The position numbers were made by a program, and so were the translations under genes. Positions 50,718-59,276 of a DNA stretch of 64,000 nt are shown here, piece after piece (positions within the stretch are counted from its first letter, which is position 1; every line of letters starts with the position of its first letter). Location of the stretch: NCBI RefSeq assembly GCF_018986915.1, contig NZ_CP076723.1, forward strand, positions 1,893,501-1,957,500, given 5' to 3'. The notes under the pieces are model-generated. The model was not told the origin of the DNA, did no database searches, and saw only the letters and a list, made by a program, of their open reading frames with translations. The DNA comes from Geomonas oryzisoli (GTDB lineage: Bacteria > Desulfobacterota > Desulfuromonadia > Geobacterales > Geobacteraceae).

Positions 50718-51593
50718 ATGAAAAAGCTGTTTTTGCTCCTGACATTCTTCCTGACCGTCCACGTCTGCGCAGCGGCCGAGGTACCGCCCTTGCGCGGCCA
50801 CGTGAACGATTACGCCTCGATGCTGTCGCCGCAGATGGTGCAGCAACTGGAGAGCGAACTCTCCGCCTTCGAGAGGAGCGACTCGACCCAAATCGTGGTC
50901 CTCACCATCCCGAGCCTCGAGGGGGAGGTGCTGGAGCAGTACTCCATCAAGGTGGTGGAAAAGTGGCAGCTGGGGCAAAAGGGGAAGGATAACGGCGCGC
51001 TCCTGCTGGTCGTGAAAAACGACCGCAAGGTCCGCATCGAGGTCGGGCGCGGGCTGGAAGGGAAACTAACCGACCTCATGTCCGGGCGCATCATTCGTAA
51101 CGAGATCACCCCCGCGTTCAAGCAGGGGCAATTCGATCTGGGCATCGCCCGTGGCGTGGGTGCAATCATGGCAACAGTGCGCGGAGAATACCAGGCTCAA
51201 CCAACGGACCTGCGCCACGGCAAGAAGGGGGCTCCCCCCATTTTGACGCTGCTTCTCTTCGTCCTGGTCGCCTCGGTATTTCTGGGCGGCATCTCCCGCT
51301 TCCTGGGCGGGGTCGCCGGCGCGATCGGCCTCCCCATCGCCGCCTTCATCTCCTTCTCGGGGTTGTCGATGCTCCTTTTGGGATTGCTGGCGGTGGTCGG
51401 CTTCCTGGCCGGTCTCTTCATCGCCTTCCTCTTTTCTTCGGGAGGGCGTGGCGGGTTCATGGGAGGTCCCCCCTTCTTCGGCGGCTATGGAGGGGGCGGC
51501 TTCGGCGGTTTTGGCGGCGGAGGCGGCGACGGAGGCGGATTCTCGGGCGGTGGCGGTGACTTCGGCGGTGGCGGTGCCTCGGGAGACTGGTGA
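50718..51593 (+). CDS. TPM-domain membrane protein (YgcG/Psb32-like)
   Basis: The signal peptide (about 1-21) is followed by a TPM domain: VNDYASMLSPQMVQQLESELSAFERSDSTQIVVLTIPSL, then KWQLGQKGKDNGALLLVVKNDRKVRIEVGRGLEGKLTD. Membrane helices lie near residues 175-240, and the C-terminal 45 residues are almost pure Gly/Phe/Ser. In plants the TPM protein Psb32 protects photosystem II, and bacterial roles are unclear. It overlaps the following TPM gene by one base. Confidence 0.88.
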   Translation: MKKLFLLLTFFLTVHVCAAAEVPPLRGHVNDYASMLSPQMVQQLESELSAFERSDSTQIVVLTIPSLEGEVLEQYSIKVVEKWQLGQKGKDNGALLLVVKNDRKVRIEVGRGLEGKLTDLMSGRIIRNEITPAFKQGQFDLGIARGVGAIMATVRGEYQAQPTDLRHGKKGAPPILTLLLFVLVASVFLGGISRFLGGVAGAIGLPIAAFISFSGLSMLLLGLLAVVGFLAGLFIAFLFSSGGRGGFMGGPPFFGGYGGGGFGGFGGGGGDGGGFSGGGGDFGGGGASGDW

Positions 51594-52240
51594 TGGATCT
51601 TTCGCACAAATCGTTGGCTCACGACTTCTTCAGCGCGGCCGAGAAGGAGGCCATCAAGCAGGCGGTGGCCCGGGCGGAGGCCCGTTCCAGCGGCGAGATC
51701 GCGACCATGGTGGTATCCGAGAGTGACCGTTACCGCGAGGCGGAGGCGCTGGGTGCGTTGCTGCTGGCCGGGTTCGTCGGTGTCGTTATCGCCGTGCTGT
51801 TGCATCACGTCACCATCTGGACCTACATCCCGGTCATATTCCTCCTCTATTTCCCGGTGCTCCTTTTTCTGCGGCGTTTTCCGCAGCTGAAGCTTTCCTT
51901 CGTCGGCCCCAGGCGCATCGCCGAGGCGGTGAGCGAGCGGGCGCTGGTCGCGTTCTACCAGCAGGGGCTGTACCGGACCCGGATGGAGACCGGCATCCTC
52001 ATCTTCATCTCCCTTCTGGAGCGCAAGGTGTGGATCGTCGGCGACCGGGGCATCAACGAGAAGATTCCGCCGGGGTACTGGAAGACGCTCGCCGAGCAGC
52101 TGGCGCAGGGGCTGCGCGCCGGTCGCCGCGCCCAGGCGGTCTGCGAGGTGATAGAGGCCTGCGGCAACGAGCTGGAGCGACACTTCCCGCGCCGGGAAGA
52201 CGACCGCAACGAACTCTCCGACGAGCTCATCATTTCCTGA
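51593..52240 (+). CDS. TPM-domain integral membrane protein, 215 aa
   Basis: Second TPM-type protein in the operon. The N-terminal SLAHDFFSAAEKEAIKQAVARAEARSSGEIATMVV lacks a signal peptide. Two helices follow (ALGALLLAGFVGVVIAVLL, WTYIPVIFLLYFPVLLFL), then a C-terminal TPM half with FYQQGLYRTRMETGILIFISLLERKVWIVGDRGINEKIP. The membrane insert splits the domain. The ATG at 51593 follows GGGAG. Its pairing with LemA suggests a shared envelope function, still unknown. Confidence 0.87.
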   Translation: MDLSHKSLAHDFFSAAEKEAIKQAVARAEARSSGEIATMVVSESDRYREAEALGALLLAGFVGVVIAVLLHHVTIWTYIPVIFLLYFPVLLFLRRFPQLKLSFVGPRRIAEAVSERALVAFYQQGLYRTRMETGILIFISLLERKVWIVGDRGINEKIPPGYWKTLAEQLAQGLRAGRRAQAVCEVIEACGNELERHFPRREDDRNELSDELIIS

Positions 52241-52433
52241 TCATTTTTTTGCCGGTCATGCCGATAAAGTCATTGACTTACCGGCTGATTTCCTCTCATT
52301 ATTGGAGTTCGCGTCGCCGCGCCGCATGGCTGATGCCGTCACGGTCCCCGGCCGCACCGCCAAGTGAATAAGCTTCCCGCGAGGAAGAGCAGTAACCGCG
52401 CTTTAGCCGCAGCGCAAGCAGGAGAAGGATCGC

Positions 52434-53312
52434 ATGACCGCAGACATCAAACCGATAGCCGCACCTCAAGCAACCCGCAAGCCTTTGGGTGAGATCTTCG
52501 TCGAGCGCGGCCTGTTGACCCGGGCCTCCGTGGACCGGTTGATCGCGCACGCCAAGAGCAAGAACATCCGCCTCGGAGAACTGCTGGAGGTGATCGGCCT
52601 GGTCACCCCGGAAGAACTCGCCGAGGCGCTCGCCATACAGTACCGCGTCAGGACAATCGTCGACTTCGCCAAGTACAGCTACCCGCCCAACGTGCTCAAG
52701 CTGATCCCTCTCGAGATGGCGGTAAAGCACAGCGTCTTCCCGTTGAAGCTCGATGACGGCCGCCTCGGCCTTGCCGTGGCCGACCCGACCACTGATCAGC
52801 TCTTTGCAGCCATCGCCGCTCAGCACAACGTGAAGCTGGTCCTCTACGTTTCGACGCGCCTCGAGATCAACCGTGCCATAGCCCGGCACTACCTCGGCCA
52901 GACCATCGCCGGCCCCGCCAGCAAGTCGATCCTCCTGGTAGAGGACGACCAGCTCTCCCGCGAGATGGTCGCCAAGATCCTTACCCGCCAGGGGTACGCA
53001 GTAGAGACCGCCATAGACGGCATGGATGCCTTCAGCAAGATCTTCACCCTGAAGCCCAAGCTGGTGATTACCGATAAGGTGATGCCCAAGCTCGGGGGGT
53101 ACGAGTTCCTGTTCGCCATCAAGAACATCCCCGAGTTCAGGTACATGCCCGTGATCCTGATGACCGCAGCGGCCACGCCCGATGAGGAGAAGGAAGCACT
53201 TGAGAAAGGGTTCTTCGACTTCGTGCTGAAGCCGGTGAAGGAGATCGGCCTGATCACCAGGGTGAAGCGCGCCTTTGCCAGCAGGGATGCCCTTTACGGC
53301 AAGACGGCCTGA
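52434..53312 (+). CDS. MshEN-type (predicted c-di-GMP-binding) domain fused to a response-regulator receiver
   Basis: A 292-aa protein. Residues about 15-160 resemble the N-terminal MshEN domain of type II/IV secretion ATPases. Residues 17-40 and 46-69 form two 24-residue motifs separated by five residues, as in c-di-GMP-binding MshE. The second (RLGELLEVIGL to AIQ) is complete; the first has Pro for Arg at its start and Ala for the final Gln. The receiver domain (164-285) has D171/D172, the phospho-acceptor D214 in LVITDKVMP and Lys in VLKPVKE. No ATPase or DNA-binding domain is present. It would join phosphorylation and c-di-GMP signals. Confidence 0.8.
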   Translation: MTADIKPIAAPQATRKPLGEIFVERGLLTRASVDRLIAHAKSKNIRLGELLEVIGLVTPEELAEALAIQYRVRTIVDFAKYSYPPNVLKLIPLEMAVKHSVFPLKLDDGRLGLAVADPTTDQLFAAIAAQHNVKLVLYVSTRLEINRAIARHYLGQTIAGPASKSILLVEDDQLSREMVAKILTRQGYAVETAIDGMDAFSKIFTLKPKLVITDKVMPKLGGYEFLFAIKNIPEFRYMPVILMTAAATPDEEKEALEKGFFDFVLKPVKEIGLITRVKRAFASRDALYGKTA

Positions 53313-53339
53313 GGTTTTCCCCCATCGTAGTACGCCCAC

Positions 53340-53386
53340 AGCGGGCGGCCGTTTCCTCTGCAGGCGGCCGCCCGCTTTCATTTTTT
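53340..53386 (+). terminator. Terminator of the MshEN-receiver gene
   Basis: GCGGGCGGCCG (53341-53351) and CGGCCGCCCGC (53365-53375), a perfect 11-bp stem, followed by TTTCATTTTTT. Confidence 0.88.
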
Positions 53387-53483
53387 CCTCCACTCCTTCC
53401 TTGCTTTGTACTCCCTTTTCCCTAATGAAGTGATCGTCGCCTGCCGAAAAGAAAACTTGATTAGCGACGATCTTCCACTATCT

Positions 53484-53580
53484 CCCACTTCCCTCTTTGC
53501 GAAGGGGGGGCGGCGGGGGATTTGCCTTTCCCGAACCTAAAGCAAATCCCCCTAAATCCCCCTTCGCAAAGGGGGACTTT
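53484..53580 (-). repeat. Inverted-repeat element of the CCCCCTTCGCAAAGGGGG type
   Basis: Close relative of the element at 11855-11948. It has a left half with TCTTTGCGAAGGGGG, a centre with AAATCCCCCTAAATCCCCC and a right half with CTTCGCAAAGGGGG. The intergenic stretch 53387-53483 and 53581-53703 shows no gene. Confidence 0.75.
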
Positions 53581-53703
53581 CACCAGCGGAAGATCGTCAG
53601 TAATCGGGAAAGAGAATGAGTTCGTCCCGTCCATCCACGACATGCTGCCCCGTGGTGATGTTACCTCGCACCTGGTCGCCGTCCACAGGCAGTAGGAGAG
53701 CCG

Positions 53704-55953
53704 ATGCCTAACCAAAGCAAATCGATGGAACCACCGCCAAACAAGCGGCTACAGCTTGGTTTTGCAGCCGCGTTGGTGCCGGTGGGAACTCACTGGCAAG
53801 GAGATTGGCTGCTTCTGGCCGTAGCGGTCGCCATATTCGCCGTACTGTCCCTGGCTCTGGGCCGGGCCGCGCTGATCAAGGCCCGCAAACATGCCCAGGT
53901 CGAGGAAGAGCTGCGCAGGGCCAAGGAAGAGCTCGAACTGAGAGTCATCGAGCGGACCGAGGCGCTGCACCGGGCCAATGAGCAGCTTAAACAGGAGCTC
54001 GCGGTGCGGGAGCGTGTCGAGGAGGAGTTGCGGCAGGGACGCAACATGCTGGCGCAGATCATCGACACCATCCCGCAGTTCGTATTCTGGAAGGATAAAA
54101 ACAGCCTCTACGAGGGGTGCAACATCGTCTTCGCCAGGGCAGCCGGACTGGAGAGCCCCGATGGGATCCGTGGCAAGAGTGATTACGATCTCCCCTGGTT
54201 GCGCGAGGAGAGCGACGCCTATCGGGCCGACGACCGCAGCGTCATGGATAGCAACACGCCAAAGTATCACATCATCGAGCAGCAGCAGCAGGTGAACGGC
54301 ATCCGTTACTGGGTCGACACCACCAAGGTCCCGCTGTGCGACGACAACGGCTCGGTGGTCGGCGTCCTCGGGGTGTACGACAACATCACCGAGCGCAAGG
54401 GTATCGAGGAGGCGCGCGACCGTGCGCTCGCGATGCTGGAATCGCTGCTGGCGTCGTCGCCTACCGGCATCCTGGTCTACGATGGCGAGACCGGCGTCTG
54501 CGTCAAGGCCAACGAGGCCGCGGCCGCCATGGTTGGCGCCAGCAGAGAGCAGATGCTAGCGCAAAACTTCCGCGAGATCCCCTCTTGGGAGACAATGGGG
54601 GTGCGTCGGCTCGCAGAGCAGGTGCTGACCGACGGGCAAACCAGGAGCATCGAGGTGTCCGGTGCCTCGACGTTTGGTGCAACCTTGGAATCTGAATGTT
54701 TCCTGTCGCGGTTCGACGTGGAAGGGAAGCATCACCTGATGTTCATCGTGGTGGACATGACCGAGCGCAAGCGCCTGGAGCAGGAGAAGCGCCTTATTGA
54801 GGCCCAGATGCTCCACGTGCAGAAGCTGGAAAGCCTCGGCGTCTTGGCGGGCGGCATCGCCCACGACTTCAACAACATCCTCATGGTGGTGCTGGGGAAC
54901 GCGGACCTGGCGCTGCTCAGGGTTCCACCCGATTCTCCCGCCTGCGAAAACCTGGTCCAGATTGAGCAGGCGGCCAGCCGCGCCGCCGACCTGGCGCGCC
55001 AGATGCTCGCCTATTCCGGCAAGGGCCACTTCGTCATCGAGAAGCTGGACCTGAACCGGGTGGTACAGGACATGGCACCGATGCTCGAGGTATCCGCCTC
55101 CAAGAAGGCGCTGCTGCGTTACGATTTCGCGTCGGAACTACCCGCCATCAGCGGCGATGCCACGCAACTGCGCCAGGTGATCCTCAACCTGGTCATCAAC
55201 GCCTCCGAGGCGATGGGGGAGGGGACGGGGCTCATTTCCATCAGCACCAGGCGCATCGACTGCGACCGTGCTTACCTCTCGGAATCCTGGATCGACGACC
55301 GGCTCCCGGAAGGATGCTACGTGGTGCTGGAGGTGTCCGACACGGGGTGCGGCATCGACCGCGAGGTGATACCGAAGATTTTCGACCCCTTCTTCACCAC
55401 CAAGTTCACCGGACGCGGGCTGGGTATGGCCGCCGTGCTCGGCATCGTCCGCTCTCACAAGGGGGCAATCAAGGTCTACAGCGAAAAAGGGAAGGGGAGC
55501 AGTTTCCGTCTCCTGCTCCCCTGCGTCGCGGGAGGCGTTGACCATCCCGAGCCCCAGGCGCAGCAGCCGCTTTGGCATGGCAGCGGCACCGTGCTGCTCG
55601 CCGACGACGAGGAAAGCATCCGGGCGCTGGGAAGCGATATGCTCCAGGCCTTGGGGTTCAGCGTGAAGCTCGCCTGCGACGGGCGCGAGGCGGTCGAGGT
55701 CTTCAAGGCCGACATGGACGAGATCGTCTGCGTGCTGCTCGATTTGACCATGCCCGTCCTGGACGGCGAGCAGGCTTTCAAGGTACTGCGCGCGCTGAAA
55801 CCCGACGTCAAGGTGATCATGTCCAGCGGCTACAATGAGCAGGAGGTGAGCCTGAAGTTGGCGGGGACCGGATTAGCCGGATTCATCCAGAAGCCGTACA
55901 AGGTGGCCGAGATGAGCAGGAAGCTTGCCCAAGTGCTGGGAGCAGAGGACTGA
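53704..55953 (+). CDS. PAS-PAS hybrid sensor histidine kinase with receiver domain
   Basis: A 749-aa protein. One membrane helix lies at about 35-55 (WLLLAVAVAIFAVLSLALG), then a coiled coil (65-110), PAS 1 (about 112-235), PAS 2 (about 240-365) and HisKA with H387 in GGIAHDFNNILMVV. HATPase_c shows QVILNLVINASEAMG, VSDTGCGID and GRGLGMAAVLG. A C-terminal receiver (about 625-745) has D680 in VLLDLTMPVLDG. The HDFNN type usually transfers phosphate to its own receiver and then to an NtrC-like partner. No partner is adjacent. It has no Shine-Dalgarno stronger than AGGAGAG before the ATG. Confidence 0.9.
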   Translation: MPNQSKSMEPPPNKRLQLGFAAALVPVGTHWQGDWLLLAVAVAIFAVLSLALGRAALIKARKHAQVEEELRRAKEELELRVIERTEALHRANEQLKQELAVRERVEEELRQGRNMLAQIIDTIPQFVFWKDKNSLYEGCNIVFARAAGLESPDGIRGKSDYDLPWLREESDAYRADDRSVMDSNTPKYHIIEQQQQVNGIRYWVDTTKVPLCDDNGSVVGVLGVYDNITERKGIEEARDRALAMLESLLASSPTGILVYDGETGVCVKANEAAAAMVGASREQMLAQNFREIPSWETMGVRRLAEQVLTDGQTRSIEVSGASTFGATLESECFLSRFDVEGKHHLMFIVVDMTERKRLEQEKRLIEAQMLHVQKLESLGVLAGGIAHDFNNILMVVLGNADLALLRVPPDSPACENLVQIEQAASRAADLARQMLAYSGKGHFVIEKLDLNRVVQDMAPMLEVSASKKALLRYDFASELPAISGDATQLRQVILNLVINASEAMGEGTGLISISTRRIDCDRAYLSESWIDDRLPEGCYVVLEVSDTGCGIDREVIPKIFDPFFTTKFTGRGLGMAAVLGIVRSHKGAIKVYSEKGKGSSFRLLLPCVAGGVDHPEPQAQQPLWHGSGTVLLADDEESIRALGSDMLQALGFSVKLACDGREAVEVFKADMDEIVCVLLDLTMPVLDGEQAFKVLRALKPDVKVIMSSGYNEQEVSLKLAGTGLAGFIQKPYKVAEMSRKLAQVLGAED

Positions 55954-55980
55954 TCTGTCGGTGTTTCCAGTACTTAGCGG

Positions 55981-56377
55981 CTTTGTCAGCTGCTTTTGGT
56001 GCTTTGCATGCTTACAAAGGTGCTTTGCGCGCTTACAAAAATGCTTTGCACGCTTGCAACGGTGTTTTTACGCTTGTTTTGGCTCAAAACGAGCTGCTTT
56101 GGGTCAAGATGCGTGCCAAGTGCGGTTCGTTGGTCTACTATTTCTCCTGTTTCGTGCACGTTTTCGTCTCTGCACGCTTACAATGGTGCTTTGCACGCTT
56201 ACAATGGTGCTTTGCACGCTTGCAATGGTGCTTTGCACGCTTGCAAAGGTGCGATGCGTGCTCGCAAAGGTGCGATGCATGCTCGCAAAGGTGCGATGTC
56301 AGCATGCAAAGGTACGTTGTCAGCCTACAAAGGAGCAATGTAAGCACGCAGAGGAGCGAAGTCAGCACGCAAGAGGG
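55981..56377. repeat. Tandem 21-bp repeat array with internal dyads
   Basis: Four units at 55981-56064, then a degenerate stretch (56065-56167), then ten units at 56168-56377. The best-preserved unit holds CTTTGCA-CGCT-TGCAAAG (56231-56248), a perfect 7-bp inverted repeat; other copies vary. The period of 21 bp equals two helical turns. Because 21 is a multiple of three, all three plus frames and one minus frame stay open as heptad peptides rich in Cys or Lys. None has a convincing start, so the array is better described as DNA repeats. It lies between the hybrid kinase and a secreted protein gene. The rest of 55954-56498 holds only the terminator below. Confidence 0.85.
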
Positions 56378-56438
56378 GGCAAGTCGTTTCACGAAGGGTA
56401 CAGCGAAGCTGCAATGATCAGGACCAGTCGGGCTTGGA

Positions 56439-56475
56439 TAAAAACAGAAGAGGGGCGCCCTTGCGGACGCCCCTC
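56439..56475 (-). terminator. Terminator of the 162-aa secreted protein gene
   Basis: Minus strand: GAGGGGCG and CGCCCCTC arms around an 11-nt loop, then TTCTGTTTTT. Confidence 0.8.
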
Positions 56476-56498
56476 TCGTTAATTCTTGTGCGGCAGTT

Positions 56499-56987
56499 TT
56501 ACCTGATGTAGCCGTTGCTGTAGGTCGCCACCTTGAGCGGCTTAGCTTCCTTGAAGACGACCCGGATCACGTCCCCTTTGCGGGAGTAGCGGGGCTCGCC
56601 CTTGCAGTCGGCGAAAAGGTTGGAGAGTTTCGCCCCGGCTGCGGTCACGTCGATGAAGCGAATGGCGCCGGTCCCGGAGGTTTCGCCCGTGTCGGCCAGC
56701 ACCAGCACGGCGTCGGACTTGCTCTGCTGGAATACCCGGACCAGTTCCGGGATCGGTTTGCCCACGGTCTCGTCCACCTCTTCCTGGATGACTTTGTCGT
56801 TCAAGAGGTACTGGATCTTCTTGTAGTCCGCCTTGGCGCCGTCGTCCAGAATAGGGTTGCCCTGGCGGTCAAACGCGACGATGGAGATTTTGCCGTAGCG
56901 GGTATCGAGATCCTGGGCGAGAACGACGTTCGAAGAAGCCACAACGAGCAGTAAAGCCGCCACTAAGGCGAAGAGTCTATTCGTCAT
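56499..56987 (-). CDS. Secreted hypothetical protein, 162 aa
   Basis: A signal peptide of about 24 residues (LFALVAALLLVVASSNVVLA) is followed by a small soluble domain of unknown family. It has alternating beta-strands and a single Cys (ADCKGEPRY). No catalytic motif is visible. Expression signals are strong: promoter TTTACA-17-TATATT, AAAGGAGG before the ATG, and its own terminator, so it is a real single-gene transcript. It lies beside the 21-bp repeat array. No function is proposed. Confidence 0.75.
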   Translation of the reverse strand: MTNRLFALVAALLLVVASSNVVLAQDLDTRYGKISIVAFDRQGNPILDDGAKADYKKIQYLLNDKVIQEEVDETVGKPIPELVRVFQQSKSDAVLVLADTGETSGTGAIRFIDVTAAGAKLSNLFADCKGEPRYSRKGDVIRVVFKEAKPLKVATYSNGYIR

Positions 56988-57055
56988 CTGATTCCTCCTT
57001 TACATTCAACAGCATTGCATGCGTTACCATGATGGATAGCCCATCTTGGTGTAGG

Positions 57056-57084
57056 AATATAGATTAAAATATTAGTGGTGTAAA
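57056..57084 (-). promoter_or_regulatory. Promoter of the 162-aa secreted protein gene
   Basis: Minus strand: TTTACA (57084-57079), 17-bp spacer, TATATT (57061-57056). The leader is about 65 bases. Confidence 0.65.
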
Positions 57085-57137
57085 TTACAAAAACTAATGA
57101 GCAGCAGGAAAAGTGTTGATTTTGTGAGGCTACACAC

Positions 57138-57176
57138 AAAAAAGCCGGGAGGTCGCGTATCCTCCCGGCTTTTTTT
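57138..57176 (-). terminator. Terminator of htpG
   Basis: AGCCGGGAGG and CCTCCCGGCT arms with an 8-nt loop, A-run on one side and T-run on the other, so it is active on both strands. It lies just after the htpG stop codon. Confidence 0.88.
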
Positions 57177-57193
57177 CATGTGTGAAGGTGCCT

Positions 57194-59128
57194 CTATTTT
57201 CCGCCGGCCACCATCAGTTCGCTGACCAGCCTGGTGAAGCGCAGCGGGTCCTTGATCGGGGAACCTTCGGTCAGGAGGGCCTGGTCGAAGAGGAGCTCGC
57301 TGTAGTCGGCTAGCTTCGGGTTGGTCTTGTCCTTCTCGAACATGGCGGTCATGACCTGCATGATCTGATGCTCCGGGTTGAGCTCCAGGATGCGTTTTCC
57401 TTCCGGGACTTCCTGGTTCATCGCCTTCAGGATCTTCTCCATGTTGGCGTTGAGCCCCGTCTCGTCTGCGACCAGGCAGCAGGCGCTCTCGGTCAGGCGC
57501 GAGGAGAGGCGGACTTCCTTGACGCGGTCCTTGAGAGTCTCCTGGATGTACTCCATGACGCCGCCGAATTCCTTCTTGGCCTCCTCCTTCTTGGCTTCCT
57601 TCTCCTTCTTTTCCTCCTCGGTGTCGAGCTCCAGGTCGCCCCTGTCGATCGCCTTCAGGTGCTTCTCCTGGTACTCGTGCACAGCCTGCACCACCCACTC
57701 GTCGACCGGGTCGGTCATGTAGAGGACCTCGTAGTCCTTCTTGCGCAGCGCCTCCATGTACGGGGAATTTTCAACCGACTCGCGGGACATGCCGGTGATG
57801 AAGTAGATCTCCTTCTGCCCCTCGGGCATGCGCTCCACGTACTCCTTGAGCGAGACGAACTTCCCTTTCTCGGTCTTGGAGCTCTCGTAGAGGAGCAGGT
57901 CCTGCAGCTTCTCCTTGTTGGCGTAGTCGAAGTGGATACCTTCCTTAAGTACCGGGCCGAACTCGCCGTAGAACTTCAGGTAGTCGTCGGCATTTTTCTC
58001 CTTCATTTCCGCCAGGGTGGAGAGCACCTTGCCCACCAGCGACTTCTGGATGCGCTTGATCTGCACGTCCTCCTGCAGGATCTCGCGGGAAACGTTGAGC
58101 GGCAGGTCGGAGGAGTCCACGACACCCTTGATGAAGCGCAGGTAGTCCGGCAGCAGCGCCTCGCAGTTGTCGGTGATGTAGACCCGCTTCACGTAGAGGT
58201 GCACGCCCTTTTTGTGGTCGCGCAGGAACAGGTCGTACGGTTTATGCGACGGGACGTAGACGATGGCCTTGAACTCGCTGACACCCTCGGCGGAGTAGTG
58301 GATGGTGGAGAGGGGCTTGTCGTAGTCGTGGGAGATGTGCTTGTAGAACTCCTCGTACTCCTCCTCGGTGATCTCGCTCTTGGGACGGGTCCAGATCGCC
58401 TTCATGGAGTTGAGGGTTTCCTCGGTGGTCGTGTCGATGGTACCGCCACCCTCGATGACCTTGCCCTCCGCGTCCTTCACCGGCTCGCTGCGGGTGATGT
58501 CCATGACGACCGGGTACTGCACGTAGTCGGAGTACTTCTTGATGATGGAGCGGATCTTCCACTCGTCCAGGAACTCCTTCATCTCGTCTTTCAGGTGCAG
58601 CACGATCTCGGTGCCGCGGGTCTCCTTTTCGCACTCCTCGATGGAGTAGGAGCCGTCGCCGGTGGACTCCCAGCGGCAGCCGTACTGCTTCTCGCCCGCC
58701 CTGCGGGTGGTGAGGACCACCTTGTCGGCCACCATGAAGGAGGCGTAGAAGCCGACGCCGAACTGGCCGATCAGCTCCGGGTTTTCGGCGAGGTTCTGTT
58801 CCTTGAGGGCGGCGACGAAGTTCTTGGTGCCGGACTTGGCGATGGTGCCGATGTTGTCGGCCACCTCGTCCATGCTCATGCCGATGCCGTTGTCGGTGAT
58901 GGTGAGGGTGCCGGCGTCCTTGTCGGCGTGCAGCTTGATCTTCCAGTCGGCGTTCCCTTCCAGCAGTTCCATGTTGGAGTGGGATTCGAACTTTATCTTG
59001 TCAATGGCGTCAGACGCGTTGGAGATGAGCTCCCTGAGGAAGATTTCCTTGTTGGAGTAGAGGGAGTGGATCACCAGGTCCAAAAGCTGCTGGACCTCGG
59101 TCTCGAACTTCTTGACGGTTTTGGCCAT
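57194..59128 (-). CDS. htpG: Molecular chaperone HtpG (Hsp90)
   Basis: ATP-dependent Hsp90 chaperone of the cytoplasm. The GHKL ATPase domain shows [51 protein letters not shown] and GTEIVLHLK. The middle domain has [16 protein letters not shown]. The 644 aa length from the ATG at 59128 is normal. The frame stays open to 59266 but GGAGACC before the internal ATG and the family length favour 59128. Confidence 0.97.
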   Translation of the reverse strand: MAKTVKKFETEVQQLLDLVIHSLYSNKEIFLRELISNASDAIDKIKFESHSNMELLEGNADWKIKLHADKDAGTLTITDNGIGMSMDEVADNIGTIAKSGTKNFVAALKEQNLAENPELIGQFGVGFYASFMVADKVVLTTRRAGEKQYGCRWESTGDGSYSIEECEKETRGTEIVLHLKDEMKEFLDEWKIRSIIKKYSDYVQYPVVMDITRSEPVKDAEGKVIEGGGTIDTTTEETLNSMKAIWTRPKSEITEEEYEEFYKHISHDYDKPLSTIHYSAEGVSEFKAIVYVPSHKPYDLFLRDHKKGVHLYVKRVYITDNCEALLPDYLRFIKGVVDSSDLPLNVSREILQEDVQIKRIQKSLVGKVLSTLAEMKEKNADDYLKFYGEFGPVLKEGIHFDYANKEKLQDLLLYESSKTEKGKFVSLKEYVERMPEGQKEIYFITGMSRESVENSPYMEALRKKDYEVLYMTDPVDEWVVQAVHEYQEKHLKAIDRGDLELDTEEEKKEKEAKKEEAKKEFGGVMEYIQETLKDRVKEVRLSSRLTESACCLVADETGLNANMEKILKAMNQEVPEGKRILELNPEHQIMQVMTAMFEKDKTNPKLADYSELLFDQALLTEGSPIKDPLRFTRLVSELMVAGGK

Positions 59129-59220
59129 GTCTGGGTGGTCTCCTTTTGGGCTTGAGTTGCTGACCGACGGAACATAATCACTGGTTGGCAGGATTTCAAG
59201 GGGGAATGTCCAAGAAAACT

Positions 59221-59242
59221 GGGGCGAATGATTATTCGCCCC
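59221..59242. repeat. Palindrome GGGCGAATGATTATTCGCCC, copy 3
   Basis: One-base variant of the palindromes at 28523 and 37165, with the same CTACAG after it. It lies between htpG and the exonuclease gene. Confidence 0.8.
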
Positions 59243-59276
59243 TACAGGCCGTGTGTTTATGGCCATTGGAGGGGGG

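Noticed and set aside
56168-56377. Possible CRISPR array
   Set aside because: The 21-bp units abut directly with no unique spacers, and no cas gene is present.
55925-56482. Cys/Lys-rich open frames (up to 185 aa) over the 21-bp array, on both strands
   Set aside because: Three plus frames and one minus frame are open because the period is a multiple of three. No frame has a good ribosome-binding site, and no frame is favoured.
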